From Bacteroidota bacterium (GTDB lineage: Bacteria > Bacteroidota > Bacteroidia > Chitinophagales > BACL12): a stretch of DNA of 64,000 bases. Numbering within the stretch: position 1 is the first letter of the stretch; the number at the start of each line of letters is the position of its first letter. A program made the translations under genes and the position numbers. The stretch spans positions 620,001 to 684,000 of the forward strand of contig JADJJZ010000006.1 in assembly GCA_016706255.1 (NCBI GenBank), written 5' to 3'. The notes below the pieces were generated by a model. It searched no databases. It was given only the letters and a program-made list of their open reading frames with translations, and was not told the origin of the DNA. Shown piece after piece: positions 17,842 to 26,237 of this stretch.

Positions 17842-19320
17842 ATGGATACTTATCATATCGGCGCTCAGCCACTCACAATTGCCCTGATTGACAAAATCAT
17901 TAAAAACAAGGTGAAATTAGCCCTGGATGATGCTGCTAGAGAAAAAATCCAAAAATGCAGAACATATCTCGACAAAAAAATTGGGGATAGTGGCAAAGCA
18001 GTGTATGGTGTAAATACCGGCTTTGGCAGTTTGTGTAAAGTAAAAATTTCTGATAATGATTTGGAACAATTGCAATATAACCTGATTAGAAGTCACGCTT
18101 GTGGAACAGGTCCAATTATTCCGGATACAATTTGCAGAATTTTATTATTGCTTAAAATACAAAGTTTAAGTTATGGTAATTCCGGTGTGAGTGTTGAAAC
18201 CGTTTGGCGATTAATAGATTTTTTTAATCTCGATATTTTACCTGTTATTTATGAACAAGGTTCGTTAGGTGCCAGTGGCGATTTATGTCCGCTCTCACAC
18301 ATGAGCCTTGCATTAATTGGTGAAGGTAAAGTTAAATACAACGGAGAAATCCGCCCTACTGTTGAAGTGCTGAAAGATTTTAAATTAACACCACTTAAGT
18401 TGCAATCAAAAGAAGGCCTTGCATTATTAAATGGCACACAGTTTATGAGTTCATATGCAGTATATAATTTAATTAAAGCAGATAATATTATTAAACAATC
18501 GAATAAAATTGCGGCGCTTTCTTTAGAGGCATATGATTGTAAAGCCGAACCATTCAGTGCGCAAATTCATCGTGTAAGAAACCAGGATGGACAAATTGAA
18601 ACTGCAAAAGAAATTTTAGAATTATTAAATGGCAGTGAAACATTTTTTAGTGAAAAGGAACAAGTGCAGGATCCATATTCTTTCAGATGTATTCCACAAG
18701 TACACGGCGCTTGTCGCGATGCAATAAATTACTGCAGGTCAATTGTTGAAAAGGAAATAAATGGTGTAACTGATAATCCGAATATTTTTGTTGAAGATGA
18801 TTTAATCGTTAGTGGAGGAAATTTTCACGGTGAACCACTTGCGCTTACATTAGATTTTCTGACAATTGCATTAAGTGAAATTGGAAATATTTCCGAAAGA
18901 AGAGTATATCGATTATTAAGCGGCGCCAGAAAATTGCCTGAATTTTTAACACCAAATCCGGGATTAAATTCGGGATTAATGATTCCGCAGTATACTGCTG
19001 CAAGTATCGTTTCTCAAAATAAACAATTGTGTACACCTGCAAGCGTAGATAGTATTTCAAGCTGCAATGAGCAGGAAGATCATGTAAGTATGGGCGCAAA
19101 TGCAGCAACCAAATGTTTAAGAGTTGCAGAAAATCTCGAAAAAATTCTGGGTATCGAATTGCTCACTGCTGCTCAGGCATTTGAATTCCGTAGACCTGCA
19201 AAAACATCTGTTGCAATAGAGCGGTTTTTCGCGGATTATCGTGACATAGTATCTTTCAACACCAGCGACAGGTTTCTTGCAGAGGATATTGAAAAGTCGA
19301 TAAGGTTTCTGGTAGATTAA
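17842..19320 (+). CDS. hutH: Histidine ammonia-lyase (aromatic amino acid lyase family)
   Basis: 492 residues. The Ala-Ser-Gly triad that cyclises to the MIO prosthetic group lies in GSLGASGDLCPLSHMSLALI. Other family marks are YGVNTGFGSLCKVKISD, LIRSHACGTG (the SH pair at the substrate-selectivity position favours histidine over Tyr/Phe), VTDNPNIF, GGNFHGEP and EQEDHVSMGANAA. The enzyme deaminates L-histidine to urocanate. The other hut genes are absent from the window, so a role outside classical histidine catabolism (related lyases serve aryl-polyene/flexirubin pathways in some Bacteroidota) cannot be excluded. Immediately downstream the family A repeats begin. Confidence 0.9.
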   Translation: MDTYHIGAQPLTIALIDKIIKNKVKLALDDAAREKIQKCRTYLDKKIGDSGKAVYGVNTGFGSLCKVKISDNDLEQLQYNLIRSHACGTGPIIPDTICRILLLLKIQSLSYGNSGVSVETVWRLIDFFNLDILPVIYEQGSLGASGDLCPLSHMSLALIGEGKVKYNGEIRPTVEVLKDFKLTPLKLQSKEGLALLNGTQFMSSYAVYNLIKADNIIKQSNKIAALSLEAYDCKAEPFSAQIHRVRNQDGQIETAKEILELLNGSETFFSEKEQVQDPYSFRCIPQVHGACRDAINYCRSIVEKEINGVTDNPNIFVEDDLIVSGGNFHGEPLALTLDFLTIALSEIGNISERRVYRLLSGARKLPEFLTPNPGLNSGLMIPQYTAASIVSQNKQLCTPASVDSISSCNEQEDHVSMGANAATKCLRVAENLEKILGIELLTAAQAFEFRRPAKTSVAIERFFADYRDIVSFNTSDRFLAEDIEKSIRFLVD

Positions 19321-19712
19321 ATTTTGTTTGCTCGCTAGTTGTTTGGTAAATGTTTTTGGTTTCGCGCAAAGCACGCGAAGGGCAAAGGGCGCAAATTTTT
19401 TTTTTGGATGAGGTGTAATTTTGGTGACGTGGGTTGCGCGCGGAATTGTTTTTTTGAAGGCGTGTTTTTTCGCGCAAAGAACGCGAAGGGCAAAGGGCGC
19501 AAAGTTGTTTTACTTAGGGTGTGTTTTTTGTATGGTGTGGTTTGATGGATTGGATGGTGGAATTGGATGGTGTGTTTCTCGCTAAGCGCGCAACGGGCAA
19601 AGGGCGCTAAGTTGATTGTTTTTGGATGCTGTGTTTCTCGCTAATGAGGCTAAGGAAAATTTATTGAATGTGTTTTTAGCTATATACACTTGGTATTTGT
19701 TAATTAATTTTG
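19321..19712. repeat. Family A repeat array, forward orientation, 108-bp period
   Basis: Copies begin at 19361, 19469 and 19577, exactly 108 bp apart, with a truncated copy at 19636. The first two carry the perfect hairpin TTCGCG-N7-CGCGAA followed by the invariant 12-mer GGGCAAAGGGCG (at 19380, 19488 and 19595). Between copies are T/G-rich runs. Short open frames across the array are artefacts of the repeat. It lies just downstream of hutH and points toward the GxxExxY gene. Confidence 0.85.
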
Positions 19713-20102
19713 TTAAAGGCGGTTAACTATTCTTCTTACGCCGGTTTTAATTAAGGGTGTATTAAAATTAATTAATAGAGCGAGTTTTATACCTGTTAAT
19801 TTTAAATAGGTTGTAGTTTGTTTAAAATGAAGGTCGGCTAATGCATCTACCGATTTAATTTCGATAAGTAATTTATTGTTTATAATTAAATCTGCACGAA
19901 ATGCCGGGCTGCCTAATGTTTTATTATCCCACTGAATATAAATTGCTTTTTGTCGCTCGACATGCAATCCTCTTTTAGTAAGTTCCGTAAACAATATTTC
20001 TTCATAAACCGATTCAAATAAACCCGGCCCTAGTTTAACATGAATTTCATAGGCAATTTGTACAACAATTTTTGCAAGATCGTTTTCACTTAATTTTTCC
20101 AT
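19713..20102 (-). CDS. GxxExxY protein, PD-(D/E)XK nuclease-like
   Basis: 129 residues. The name-giving motif is GLFESVYEE at about residue 28, preceded by AYEIHVKLGP. Downstream, FRADLIINNKLLIEIKSVDA contains the Asp and Glu-X-Lys of a PD-(D/E)XK nuclease core, so catalytic residues look intact, and the end GIKLALLINFNTPLIKTGVRRI is typical of the family. The family is widespread in Bacteroidota and metagenomes and its function is not established. The gene stands alone, flanked by family A repeat arrays in opposite orientations (19361-19660 and 20285-20670). Nuclease activity is inferred from motifs only. Confidence 0.88.
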   Translation of the reverse strand: MEKLSENDLAKIVVQIAYEIHVKLGPGLFESVYEEILFTELTKRGLHVERQKAIYIQWDNKTLGSPAFRADLIINNKLLIEIKSVDALADLHFKQTTTYLKLTGIKLALLINFNTPLIKTGVRRIVNRL

Positions 20103-20692
20103 TCCATTAAATTGTGTGGCAAAATAAGTGACTAAAAAAATAAATTACACAATTTTAACCGCGTATACTCGCTTAGCTCGCGCTAATTTTTTAGGCAACC
20201 AAAAAAGGAAGAGAATTTCCCCTTCAAAAAATATTCAATTAAATAAAATCAAATATAAAAGTTGCGCAAGCAACATCAAATAAACCTTCGCGCCCTTTGC
20301 CCTTTGCGCGCTTAGCGATAAACACAATCTACAACACATCCTACAAACAACCTTAAAGAAACACCTTCGAACTCTTCGCTTTAAACACATCCAACCAAAC
20401 ATCATCCATACAACAATTCTATCCCTAAAAACCTTCGCGCCCTTTGCCCTTTGCGTGCTTAGCGATAAACACAACCTACAACACATCCTACAAACAACCT
20501 TAAAGAAACACCTTCGCGCGCTTAGCGAGAAACAAAACATCCAACCACAAAGCCTACAAACAACCTTCCCGAAAAACCTTCGCGTCCTTTGCCCTTTGCG
20601 TGCTTAGCGATAACCACCACCCACCAACACCGCCTTTGCCCTTAGCGTCCTTAGCGAGAAACACGCATCCACAAAAAAATAACCGCGCGCAA
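20103..20692. repeat. Family A repeat array, reverse orientation, 147-bp period
   Basis: The reverse complement of the forward array's units. Two ~85-nt near-identical blocks start at 20285 and 20432 (147 bp apart), each beginning CCTTCGCGCCCTTTGCCC and including CCTACAAACAACCTTAAAG. Shorter copies begin at 20511 and 20577. The CGCCCTTTGCCC 12-mer is exact at 20291 and 20438 and has one change at 20583. Two small hairpins, TTAGC-TCGC-GCTAA (20173-20186) and GTTGC-GCAA-GCAAC (20261-20274), lie before the array. No gene is credible in this 590-bp gap. Confidence 0.85.
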
Positions 20693-22462
20693 TCACAACA
20701 ACCGCACACCAACTATTTTCAGTTGTTCATTATCTACTTCGCCCGGCGCATCCATCATCATATCTCTTCCATTATTATTTTTAGGAAACGGTATCACATC
20801 ACGAATGGTATCTCCACCTGCCATCAGCATCACCCATCTGTCGAAACCAAATGCACATCCGCCATGTGGTGGTGCACCATATTTAAACGCATTCACCATA
20901 AACCCGAAACGTTTTTCTTTTTCTTCCTCACTAAATCCTAAAATCTTAAATACTTTTTCCTGCAATTCTTTATTATGAATACGAATACTTCCACTTAAAA
21001 TTTCATTTCCATTCATAACCAAATCATAACTCTGTGCACGAACGCGCAAAGGTTCACTATCCATGTATTGAAAATCATCTGGATGTGGGGAGCAAAATGG
21101 GTGATGTGCAAAAATTGGTTCACCGGTATTTTCATCAGGTTCAAATAAAGGCATATCTACAACCCAAAAAACACTCCAAGCATTTTTATCAATCCAATTT
21201 TCACGTTTAGCCATTTCCAAACGTAACTCACCTAATACTTTTCGCGTTTTATTTATTTTATCGGCAACAATTAAAATTAAATCTCCGCTTGTTGCTTTAA
21301 AGTGTTCACCAATTGTTTTTAATTGTTCAACAGTATAAAATTTATCTACCGACGATTTTATACTTCCATCCGTATTAAATTTAATATAAATCAATCCGCC
21401 CACTCCGCGTTGCGGCGCTTTTACAAATTCTGTTAATTCATCAATTTGTTTGCGACTATATTCGCTGCAACCTTTTGCATTGATACCTGCTATCAATCCG
21501 TTACTTGAAATAATATTATTAAATACCGAAAATTCTGTCCCGCCAACTAAATGGTTAAGATCATGAATTTTACAATCGAAACGTAAATCCGGTTTATCAC
21601 TACCATAATATTGAATCGCTTCTTTATAAGGCAATCTAATAAAATCGGGGAGGTCAATATTTTTTGTTTGTTTGAATACATATTTGGTCATACCTTCAAA
21701 CATATTCCAAACATCTTCCTGACGTACAAAACTCATTTCGCAGTCAATTTGTGTAAATTCCGGTTGACGGTCTCCACGCAAATCTTCATCGCGAAAACAT
21801 TTTGCGATTTGATAATATCTGTCCATCCCACTCACCATTAATAATTGTTTTAATATTTGTGGTGATTGCGGTAAAGCATAAAACAAACCTGGTTGTAAAC
21901 GTGAAGGCACTAAAAAATCGCGTGCACCTTCAGGTGTCGATTTAATTAAATTTGGCGTTTCAACTTCAACAAATCCTTCATTGTCTAAATAAGTTCTTAC
22001 AGCTTTAAGCATCTGTGCACGCAACATCAAACGTTTTTGCATTTGCGGGCGACGTAAATCGAGATAGCGGTATTTCATGCGTAGTTCTTCTCCGCCATCA
22101 GTGTCATCATCCATGGTAAACGGTGGCAATTCTGCTGCATTTAAAATCGTAAGTTCTATAACTATAATTTCAATATCGCCTGTTGGAATATTTACATTTT
22201 TATTTGAACGTTCAGCAACTGTTCCTGTTGCTAAAATCACATATTCTCTGCCGAGTTTTCTCGCTTCTTCACACAAGTTTGCACTGGTTTCCATATTAAA
22301 AACCAACTGAGTGATACCATATCGGTCCCTTAAATCAATAAAGATCATTCCACCCTGATCACGGTTTTTATTCACCCAACCGGTTAAACTTACCTGTTTG
22401 CCAATATCGGCCATCCTTAATTCACCACAATGGTGCGACCTGTAAAATGTTGAACTTTGCAT
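20693..22462 (-). CDS. aspS: Aspartyl-tRNA synthetase
   Basis: 589 residues from the ATG at 22462 (MQSSTFYRSHHCGELR); a 7-residue extension upstream is less like the family. The N-terminal OB-fold anticodon-binding domain (about 1-110, VSLTGWVNKNRDQGGMIFID) precedes the class II catalytic core with TPEGARDFLVPSR, motif 2 FRDEDLRGDRQPEFTQID and motif 3 GFDRWVMLMAGGDTIRDVI. The GAD insertion domain typical of bacterial AspRS is present between. It charges tRNA-Asp in the cytosol. The 3' end stops at the edge of the repeat array. Confidence 0.97.
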   Translation of the reverse strand: MQSSTFYRSHHCGELRMADIGKQVSLTGWVNKNRDQGGMIFIDLRDRYGITQLVFNMETSANLCEEARKLGREYVILATGTVAERSNKNVNIPTGDIEIIVIELTILNAAELPPFTMDDDTDGGEELRMKYRYLDLRRPQMQKRLMLRAQMLKAVRTYLDNEGFVEVETPNLIKSTPEGARDFLVPSRLQPGLFYALPQSPQILKQLLMVSGMDRYYQIAKCFRDEDLRGDRQPEFTQIDCEMSFVRQEDVWNMFEGMTKYVFKQTKNIDLPDFIRLPYKEAIQYYGSDKPDLRFDCKIHDLNHLVGGTEFSVFNNIISSNGLIAGINAKGCSEYSRKQIDELTEFVKAPQRGVGGLIYIKFNTDGSIKSSVDKFYTVEQLKTIGEHFKATSGDLILIVADKINKTRKVLGELRLEMAKRENWIDKNAWSVFWVVDMPLFEPDENTGEPIFAHHPFCSPHPDDFQYMDSEPLRVRAQSYDLVMNGNEILSGSIRIHNKELQEKVFKILGFSEEEKEKRFGFMVNAFKYGAPPHGGCAFGFDRWVMLMAGGDTIRDVIPFPKNNNGRDMMMDAPGEVDNEQLKIVGVRLL

Positions 22463-22480
22463 TAAAATAATTTTGAACCG

Positions 22481-22488
22481 CAAAGTTA
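22481..22488 (-). promoter_or_regulatory. -7 box of aspS
   Basis: Minus strand TAACTTTG, an exact TAnnTTTG box 18 nt before the chosen ATG, which also supports that start. Confidence 0.6.
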
Positions 22489-22521
22489 TTGATTAGCCGC
22501 CATCTAAACGAAAACTAGCCT

Positions 22522-22529
22522 TATCTTTG
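22522..22529 (+). promoter_or_regulatory. -7 box of the methyltransferase gene
   Basis: TATCTTTG, an exact box 49 nt before the ATG at 22579. Confidence 0.5.
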
Positions 22530-22578
22530 GCCAAAATGTTGGTGTTTCACCCATAAATCACCATCTGAACAAATAGAA

Positions 22579-23487
22579 ATGCCTATGCAATGCGAAAACT
22601 GCGGGAATAATCACTTTTCAACAACACCATTCTATTACAACTGGAATAACAAAACATTTTTGCTGAAAAAGTGTAAAAAATGTGCCCTCATTGCGCTCGA
22701 TCCCCAACCTACAGGCCAGGAATTGTCGCTATTATACGCCGACGACTATTTTGAAACCGGGCAACACGGGTTAAACCGAACCGAACAAACCTACGAGGAA
22801 AGTAAAGATGCCCTGAGTATGGAGGCCAGAATTACGGCTATTCAAAATAATATCCTGCAATTTAAACCTGAAACGAAAAATATTTTTGAGATTGGGTTTG
22901 CAATGGGCCATATACTTGCTGCAGCAAAAACCCTACATCTTGAAGTTTCAGGTATTGAATTTTCTGAAACCGCGGTTAACAAAGCAAAAAACAAATTTGA
23001 TATCGATGCCATTTGTGGCAACTTTGAAGAATTAGACACAACACCTTATCTCAATAAATGGGATTGTATTTATGGCGGAGATGTATTTGAACATTTTGGC
23101 AGTCCCACCAAAGTTGTGAAAAACATGCACGCCATGCTTGCACCCGGTGGCATAGCAGTTGTTGCTGTACCATCTACATTTAATTTATTTTCAACCTGGT
23201 TTGCCATTTTATTTTATAAACTTACCGGGAAAAAGAAGAAATTTTACGACAACCCATATCATTTATTTGAATACACACCAAAAACAATAAAAAGTTTATT
23301 TAAAAAATATTTTGATGATGTTCAGGTAGTCAACAGAATTAAAAAACCTTCGGAATTAAATATGAAAGGCGGAGGCGTTGAATATAAAATAAAAAAATTC
23401 CTGCACTATATCAATTATCCTTATACCCAAATATTTAATCGTAATGGTGATCGTTTATTAGTGGTGGCAAGAAAGCAATTAAAATAA
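22579..23487 (+). CDS. Zinc-ribbon class I SAM-dependent methyltransferase
   Basis: 302 residues. Cys5-x2-Cys8 and Cys32-x2-Cys35 form an N-terminal zinc ribbon. A Methyltransf_23-type Rossmann domain follows: motif I is IFEIGFAMGHILAAA (the usual G-rich loop is altered to GFAMG), then EVSGIEFSETAVNKAK, the post-motif YGGDVFEHFGSP and LAPGGIAVVAVPS. Enzymes of this shape often modify sugars or lipids in surface polysaccharide pathways, but the substrate cannot be read here. Its 3' end converges on the type IX cargo gene across an AT-rich palindrome. Confidence 0.82.
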   Translation: MPMQCENCGNNHFSTTPFYYNWNNKTFLLKKCKKCALIALDPQPTGQELSLLYADDYFETGQHGLNRTEQTYEESKDALSMEARITAIQNNILQFKPETKNIFEIGFAMGHILAAAKTLHLEVSGIEFSETAVNKAKNKFDIDAICGNFEELDTTPYLNKWDCIYGGDVFEHFGSPTKVVKNMHAMLAPGGIAVVAVPSTFNLFSTWFAILFYKLTGKKKKFYDNPYHLFEYTPKTIKSLFKKYFDDVQVVNRIKKPSELNMKGGGVEYKIKKFLHYINYPYTQIFNRNGDRLLVVARKQLK

Positions 23488-23504
23488 TAATTAAATTATT
23501 TTAA
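23479..23504. terminator. AT-rich palindrome between convergent genes, likely bidirectional terminator
   Basis: TTAAAATAAT (23479-23488) pairs perfectly with ATTATTTTAA (23495-23504) around a 6-nt loop. It overlaps the stop region of both convergent genes. A weak stem by G/C content but with U-tracts on both strands. Confidence 0.45.
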
Positions 23505-24407
23505 TACAACTAATTCTTTTATGGTATTAAAATTTGAGCCATAAACCTGAACATGATAAATACCATTGCTTAATGTAGTAAACCAATTTTCAGGAATTAC
23601 AAAAGATTGATGGGGTGATGTTATCAATACAGTTTCTGTAAATAATCTTTTTCCAAAATTGTCATAGATTACAACATTCACATTCTTTTCCGCAACATTT
23701 TGAAACATAATACCAGATTGGCTTACAGCAGGATTTGGATATATTTTAATTTCCGGAGATTTGTCGTCTGAAGTCGATAAAATAACCGGTACCGTAAAAC
23801 ATATTTCCAGTTTTGGATGATGTGTAGAATCCGGTTCGTCGCTGGTTGCAAAAACACGGCGTCGATAATATTCTTCCTCCGCTAACCTGATTTCAAATCC
23901 AAAACCATGCAATGGATCTGCCACCATATCAACTATTAAATCTGTAACATCAATATTCAATACATCTTCAAATTCTTCTTCCGATTCAGGCAGCGTAACC
24001 TCATTTACATTAGTAACAGAAGGTGGGTCAAGCCAGGTAATTAAATCCTCTTCCCATGGTGTTATAACTCTTCTCAATACACAAATGTTTGGGCCACTTA
24101 AGGAACTATTTGTTTGTGATGAGGCGCTGTCATTTGCATATAAACTTAAGTATGCATAACATATTTCGGCATTTTGCGGCACTTTTGATAAATCGAATGC
24201 AAGATAGGTTCTTTCAATTCCGGGTTCACCAAACCACGTCCATGCCATTGCACGAATTTCTGTAAAGTCACCAAAATTTACGTTAGGCTCTATGCTCCAG
24301 ATTTTGGCATCTTTACCTTCATCCGCGCCGGGTTGAAGCGTTAATATAGTTTGTGCATTTGTAAGCGCTGAACTGATACAAATTAACAGAAAGCAAAATA
24401 TTTTCAT
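23496..24407 (-). CDS. Secreted DNRLRE-domain protein with type IX sorting domain
   Basis: 303 residues. Signal peptide of about 18 residues (MKIFCFLLICISSALTNA). Residues about 25-205 match the DNRLRE beta-sandwich found in cell-surface proteins (RTYLAFDLSKVPQNAEICYA, then VLRRVITPWEEDLITW and DVTDLIVDM). The last 80 residues form a Por/T9SS type A C-terminal sorting domain, with IKIYPNPAVSQSGI, VNVVIYDNFGKRLF and the final GIYHVQVYGSNFNTIKELVV. It is therefore exported across the outer membrane by the type IX system and attached or released at the surface. Ligand or enzymatic role not deducible. Confidence 0.88.
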   Translation of the reverse strand: MKIFCFLLICISSALTNAQTILTLQPGADEGKDAKIWSIEPNVNFGDFTEIRAMAWTWFGEPGIERTYLAFDLSKVPQNAEICYAYLSLYANDSASSQTNSSLSGPNICVLRRVITPWEEDLITWLDPPSVTNVNEVTLPESEEEFEDVLNIDVTDLIVDMVADPLHGFGFEIRLAEEEYYRRRVFATSDEPDSTHHPKLEICFTVPVILSTSDDKSPEIKIYPNPAVSQSGIMFQNVAEKNVNVVIYDNFGKRLFTETVLITSPHQSFVIPENWFTTLSNGIYHVQVYGSNFNTIKELVVLK

Positions 24408-24423
24408 AGGAGGTAATTGGATT

Positions 24424-24431
24424 CAAATTTA
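24424..24431 (-). promoter_or_regulatory. -7 box of the T9SS cargo gene
   Basis: Minus strand TAAATTTG ends 16 nt before the ATG at 24407. Confidence 0.5.
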
Positions 24432-24437
24432 TAAAAT

Positions 24438-26156
24438 TTACCATCCTCCCGCAACATCATCTCCTCTTTTATCTGCAGCACCTTCAAGTGTCCCATTTGG
24501 ATAGATTAATATAGCATCTACGCGTCCAATTGAAGCTTTATCGGAAATTGTATAACCTTTAGCTTTTAATATAACGGCAATGCTGTCGTTAAATGCTGTT
24601 TCAATTTTTATTTCATCAGGTAACCATTGGTTATGAAAACGCGGTGCATCTACTGCTTCCTGCATGGTCATATCGTATTCAATTACATTAATAATATTTT
24701 GAAATACTGACGTAATAATTGTTGAACCACCCGGCGTACCAACTACCATAAATAATTTTCCATCTTTTTCAATAATTGTCGGCGTCATGCTGCTTAACAT
24801 GCGTTTGCCCGGCTCAATAGCATTTGCTTCGCCACCTATTAATCCATATAAATTTGGTTCTCCCGGTTTTGCACTGAAATCATCCATTTCATTATTTAAA
24901 ATAAATCCACATCCACCCACAAAAATTCTGGAGCCATAACTATCATTTAATGTAGTAGTAATTGCAACCGCATTTCCGAATTTATCTACAATACTAAAAT
25001 GTGTAGTTTCTTCACTTTCATATCCTGCAAATGTTCCTGCTTTAATTTTTGATGCCGGTGTATTGGTAGATGAATCTACGTCCTGCATGCTGCTTACTGC
25101 GTATGTTTTTGAAATCAATTCTTCAACCGGAACCTTTGTAAAATCAGGGTCTCCGAGCCATGTCGCTCTGTCCGCATATACACGTTTTTCTGCTTCTGTA
25201 ATTACAGTAATGGCATTTACGGAATGAAATCCCCATTGTTTGATAGGATAATTTTCTACCATATTTAATAATTGCAAAAGTGCAACACCTCCACTTGATG
25301 GTGGTGGCATACTGATAATCGAATAATTTTTATAATTCCCTTTTACAGGAGCACGCCAAACCGCATGATAATTTTTTAAATCATCTAATGAAATAATACC
25401 ATTGTTATTTTTCATTTCTGTTGCAATTTTTTCTGCTACAACACCGGTATAAAATCCATCCCGACCTTTATCACTAATTTCAATTAAAGTATTTGCTAAA
25501 TCCGATTGAATTAATGTGTCACCACCCAGCCATTTATTTTTTATAAAATAATTTTTCCCTTTATTTAATGATTTTAATTCCTGTTGCATACCATTAAAAT
25601 CTGCTGCCTGTTTTTCAGTTAACGGAAATCCTTTTTGTGCAAGTTCAATGGCCGGAGCTAACAATAATTTCCAATCCATGCTGCCATATTTTTGATGCGC
25701 TTCCCACATACCATCTACACTACCCGGAACTCCTGAAGCCAAATGCGAATTTTCAATTTGTTTCCTGTTTACTTCGCCTCTGGCATCTAAAAACATATCT
25801 CTGTTTGCAGTGGCAGGTGCTTTTTCACGAAAATCTAATGAATTGGTTGTTCCATCATTCATCCGAACCACCATAAATCCGCCACCACCAATATTTCCGG
25901 CATTAGGATAAACCACAGCAAGGGCAAACTGCACCGCTATTGCAGCATCTATGGCATTTCCACCCTGCTTCAAAATAACTACACCAACGGCAGTTGCCTC
26001 AGGGTGTGCACAAACCACCATGGCACTGTCGCCCAAAACACCGTGGTTCCTGTTAGCGAACTGGTCTACGGCAACTTGATTCGAATCGGCTGTGGTTTGG
26101 TTATTTGAAGGCTTGCAGCTAAGTAACCAGAATATAGAAATGATGAGGTAACGCAT
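24438..26156 (-). CDS. ggt: Gamma-glutamyltransferase, lipoprotein form
   Basis: 572 residues. The N-terminus is a short lipoprotein signal (MRYLIISIFWLLSC, lipobox LLSC), so this Ggt should be anchored on the periplasmic face. The precursor cleaves itself before the nucleophile Thr at about residue 384 in EETTHFSIVDKFGNA, giving large and small subunits. Other marks are GGNAIDAAIAVQFAL, GGGGFMVVR (as NIGGGGFMVV), LDFREKAPA and the lid/oxyanion region SSMTPTIIEKDGKL. It hydrolyses or transfers the gamma-glutamyl group of glutathione. It ends 30 nt before the T9SS cargo's start on the same strand. Confidence 0.95.
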   Translation of the reverse strand: MRYLIISIFWLLSCKPSNNQTTADSNQVAVDQFANRNHGVLGDSAMVVCAHPEATAVGVVILKQGGNAIDAAIAVQFALAVVYPNAGNIGGGGFMVVRMNDGTTNSLDFREKAPATANRDMFLDARGEVNRKQIENSHLASGVPGSVDGMWEAHQKYGSMDWKLLLAPAIELAQKGFPLTEKQAADFNGMQQELKSLNKGKNYFIKNKWLGGDTLIQSDLANTLIEISDKGRDGFYTGVVAEKIATEMKNNNGIISLDDLKNYHAVWRAPVKGNYKNYSIISMPPPSSGGVALLQLLNMVENYPIKQWGFHSVNAITVITEAEKRVYADRATWLGDPDFTKVPVEELISKTYAVSSMQDVDSSTNTPASKIKAGTFAGYESEETTHFSIVDKFGNAVAITTTLNDSYGSRIFVGGCGFILNNEMDDFSAKPGEPNLYGLIGGEANAIEPGKRMLSSMTPTIIEKDGKLFMVVGTPGGSTIITSVFQNIINVIEYDMTMQEAVDAPRFHNQWLPDEIKIETAFNDSIAVILKAKGYTISDKASIGRVDAILIYPNGTLEGAADKRGDDVAGGW

Positions 26157-26160
26157 GTTG

Positions 26161-26168
26161 TAAAGATA
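26161..26168 (-). promoter_or_regulatory. Near-consensus -7 box 4 nt from the ggt start
   Basis: Minus strand TATCTTTA (last base differs from TAnnTTTG), then CAAC and the ATG at 26156. The same CAAC spacer is seen before natA. Confidence 0.4.
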
Positions 26169-26223
26169 CTACTTCGTAAAAAATACCCCTTTTACATTTG
26201 AACACTGTTTGCGTTAAATAGTA

Positions 26224-26231
26224 TAAATTTG
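26224..26231 (+). promoter_or_regulatory. -7 box abutting the AGMO-like gene
   Basis: TAAATTTG ends 6 nt before the ATG at 26238. The TTG at 26229 falls inside the box and so is unlikely to be the start codon. Confidence 0.55.
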
Positions 26232-26237
26232 ACACCT

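Noticed and set aside
19339..20540. Short frames reading as Arg/Lys/Ala-rich peptides around the GxxExxY gene
   Set aside because: They are translations of the GGGCAAAGGGCG units in both orientations, without promoter or conserved start.
19361..20670. Integron-like attC cassette array
   Set aside because: No integrase, units lack unique cassette genes, and the hairpin is 6 bp rather than a long attC fold.
24408..24414. AGGAGGT sequence next to the type IX cargo start
   Set aside because: It is on the plus strand; the mRNA carries the complement, ACCTCCT, so it is not a ribosome-binding site.
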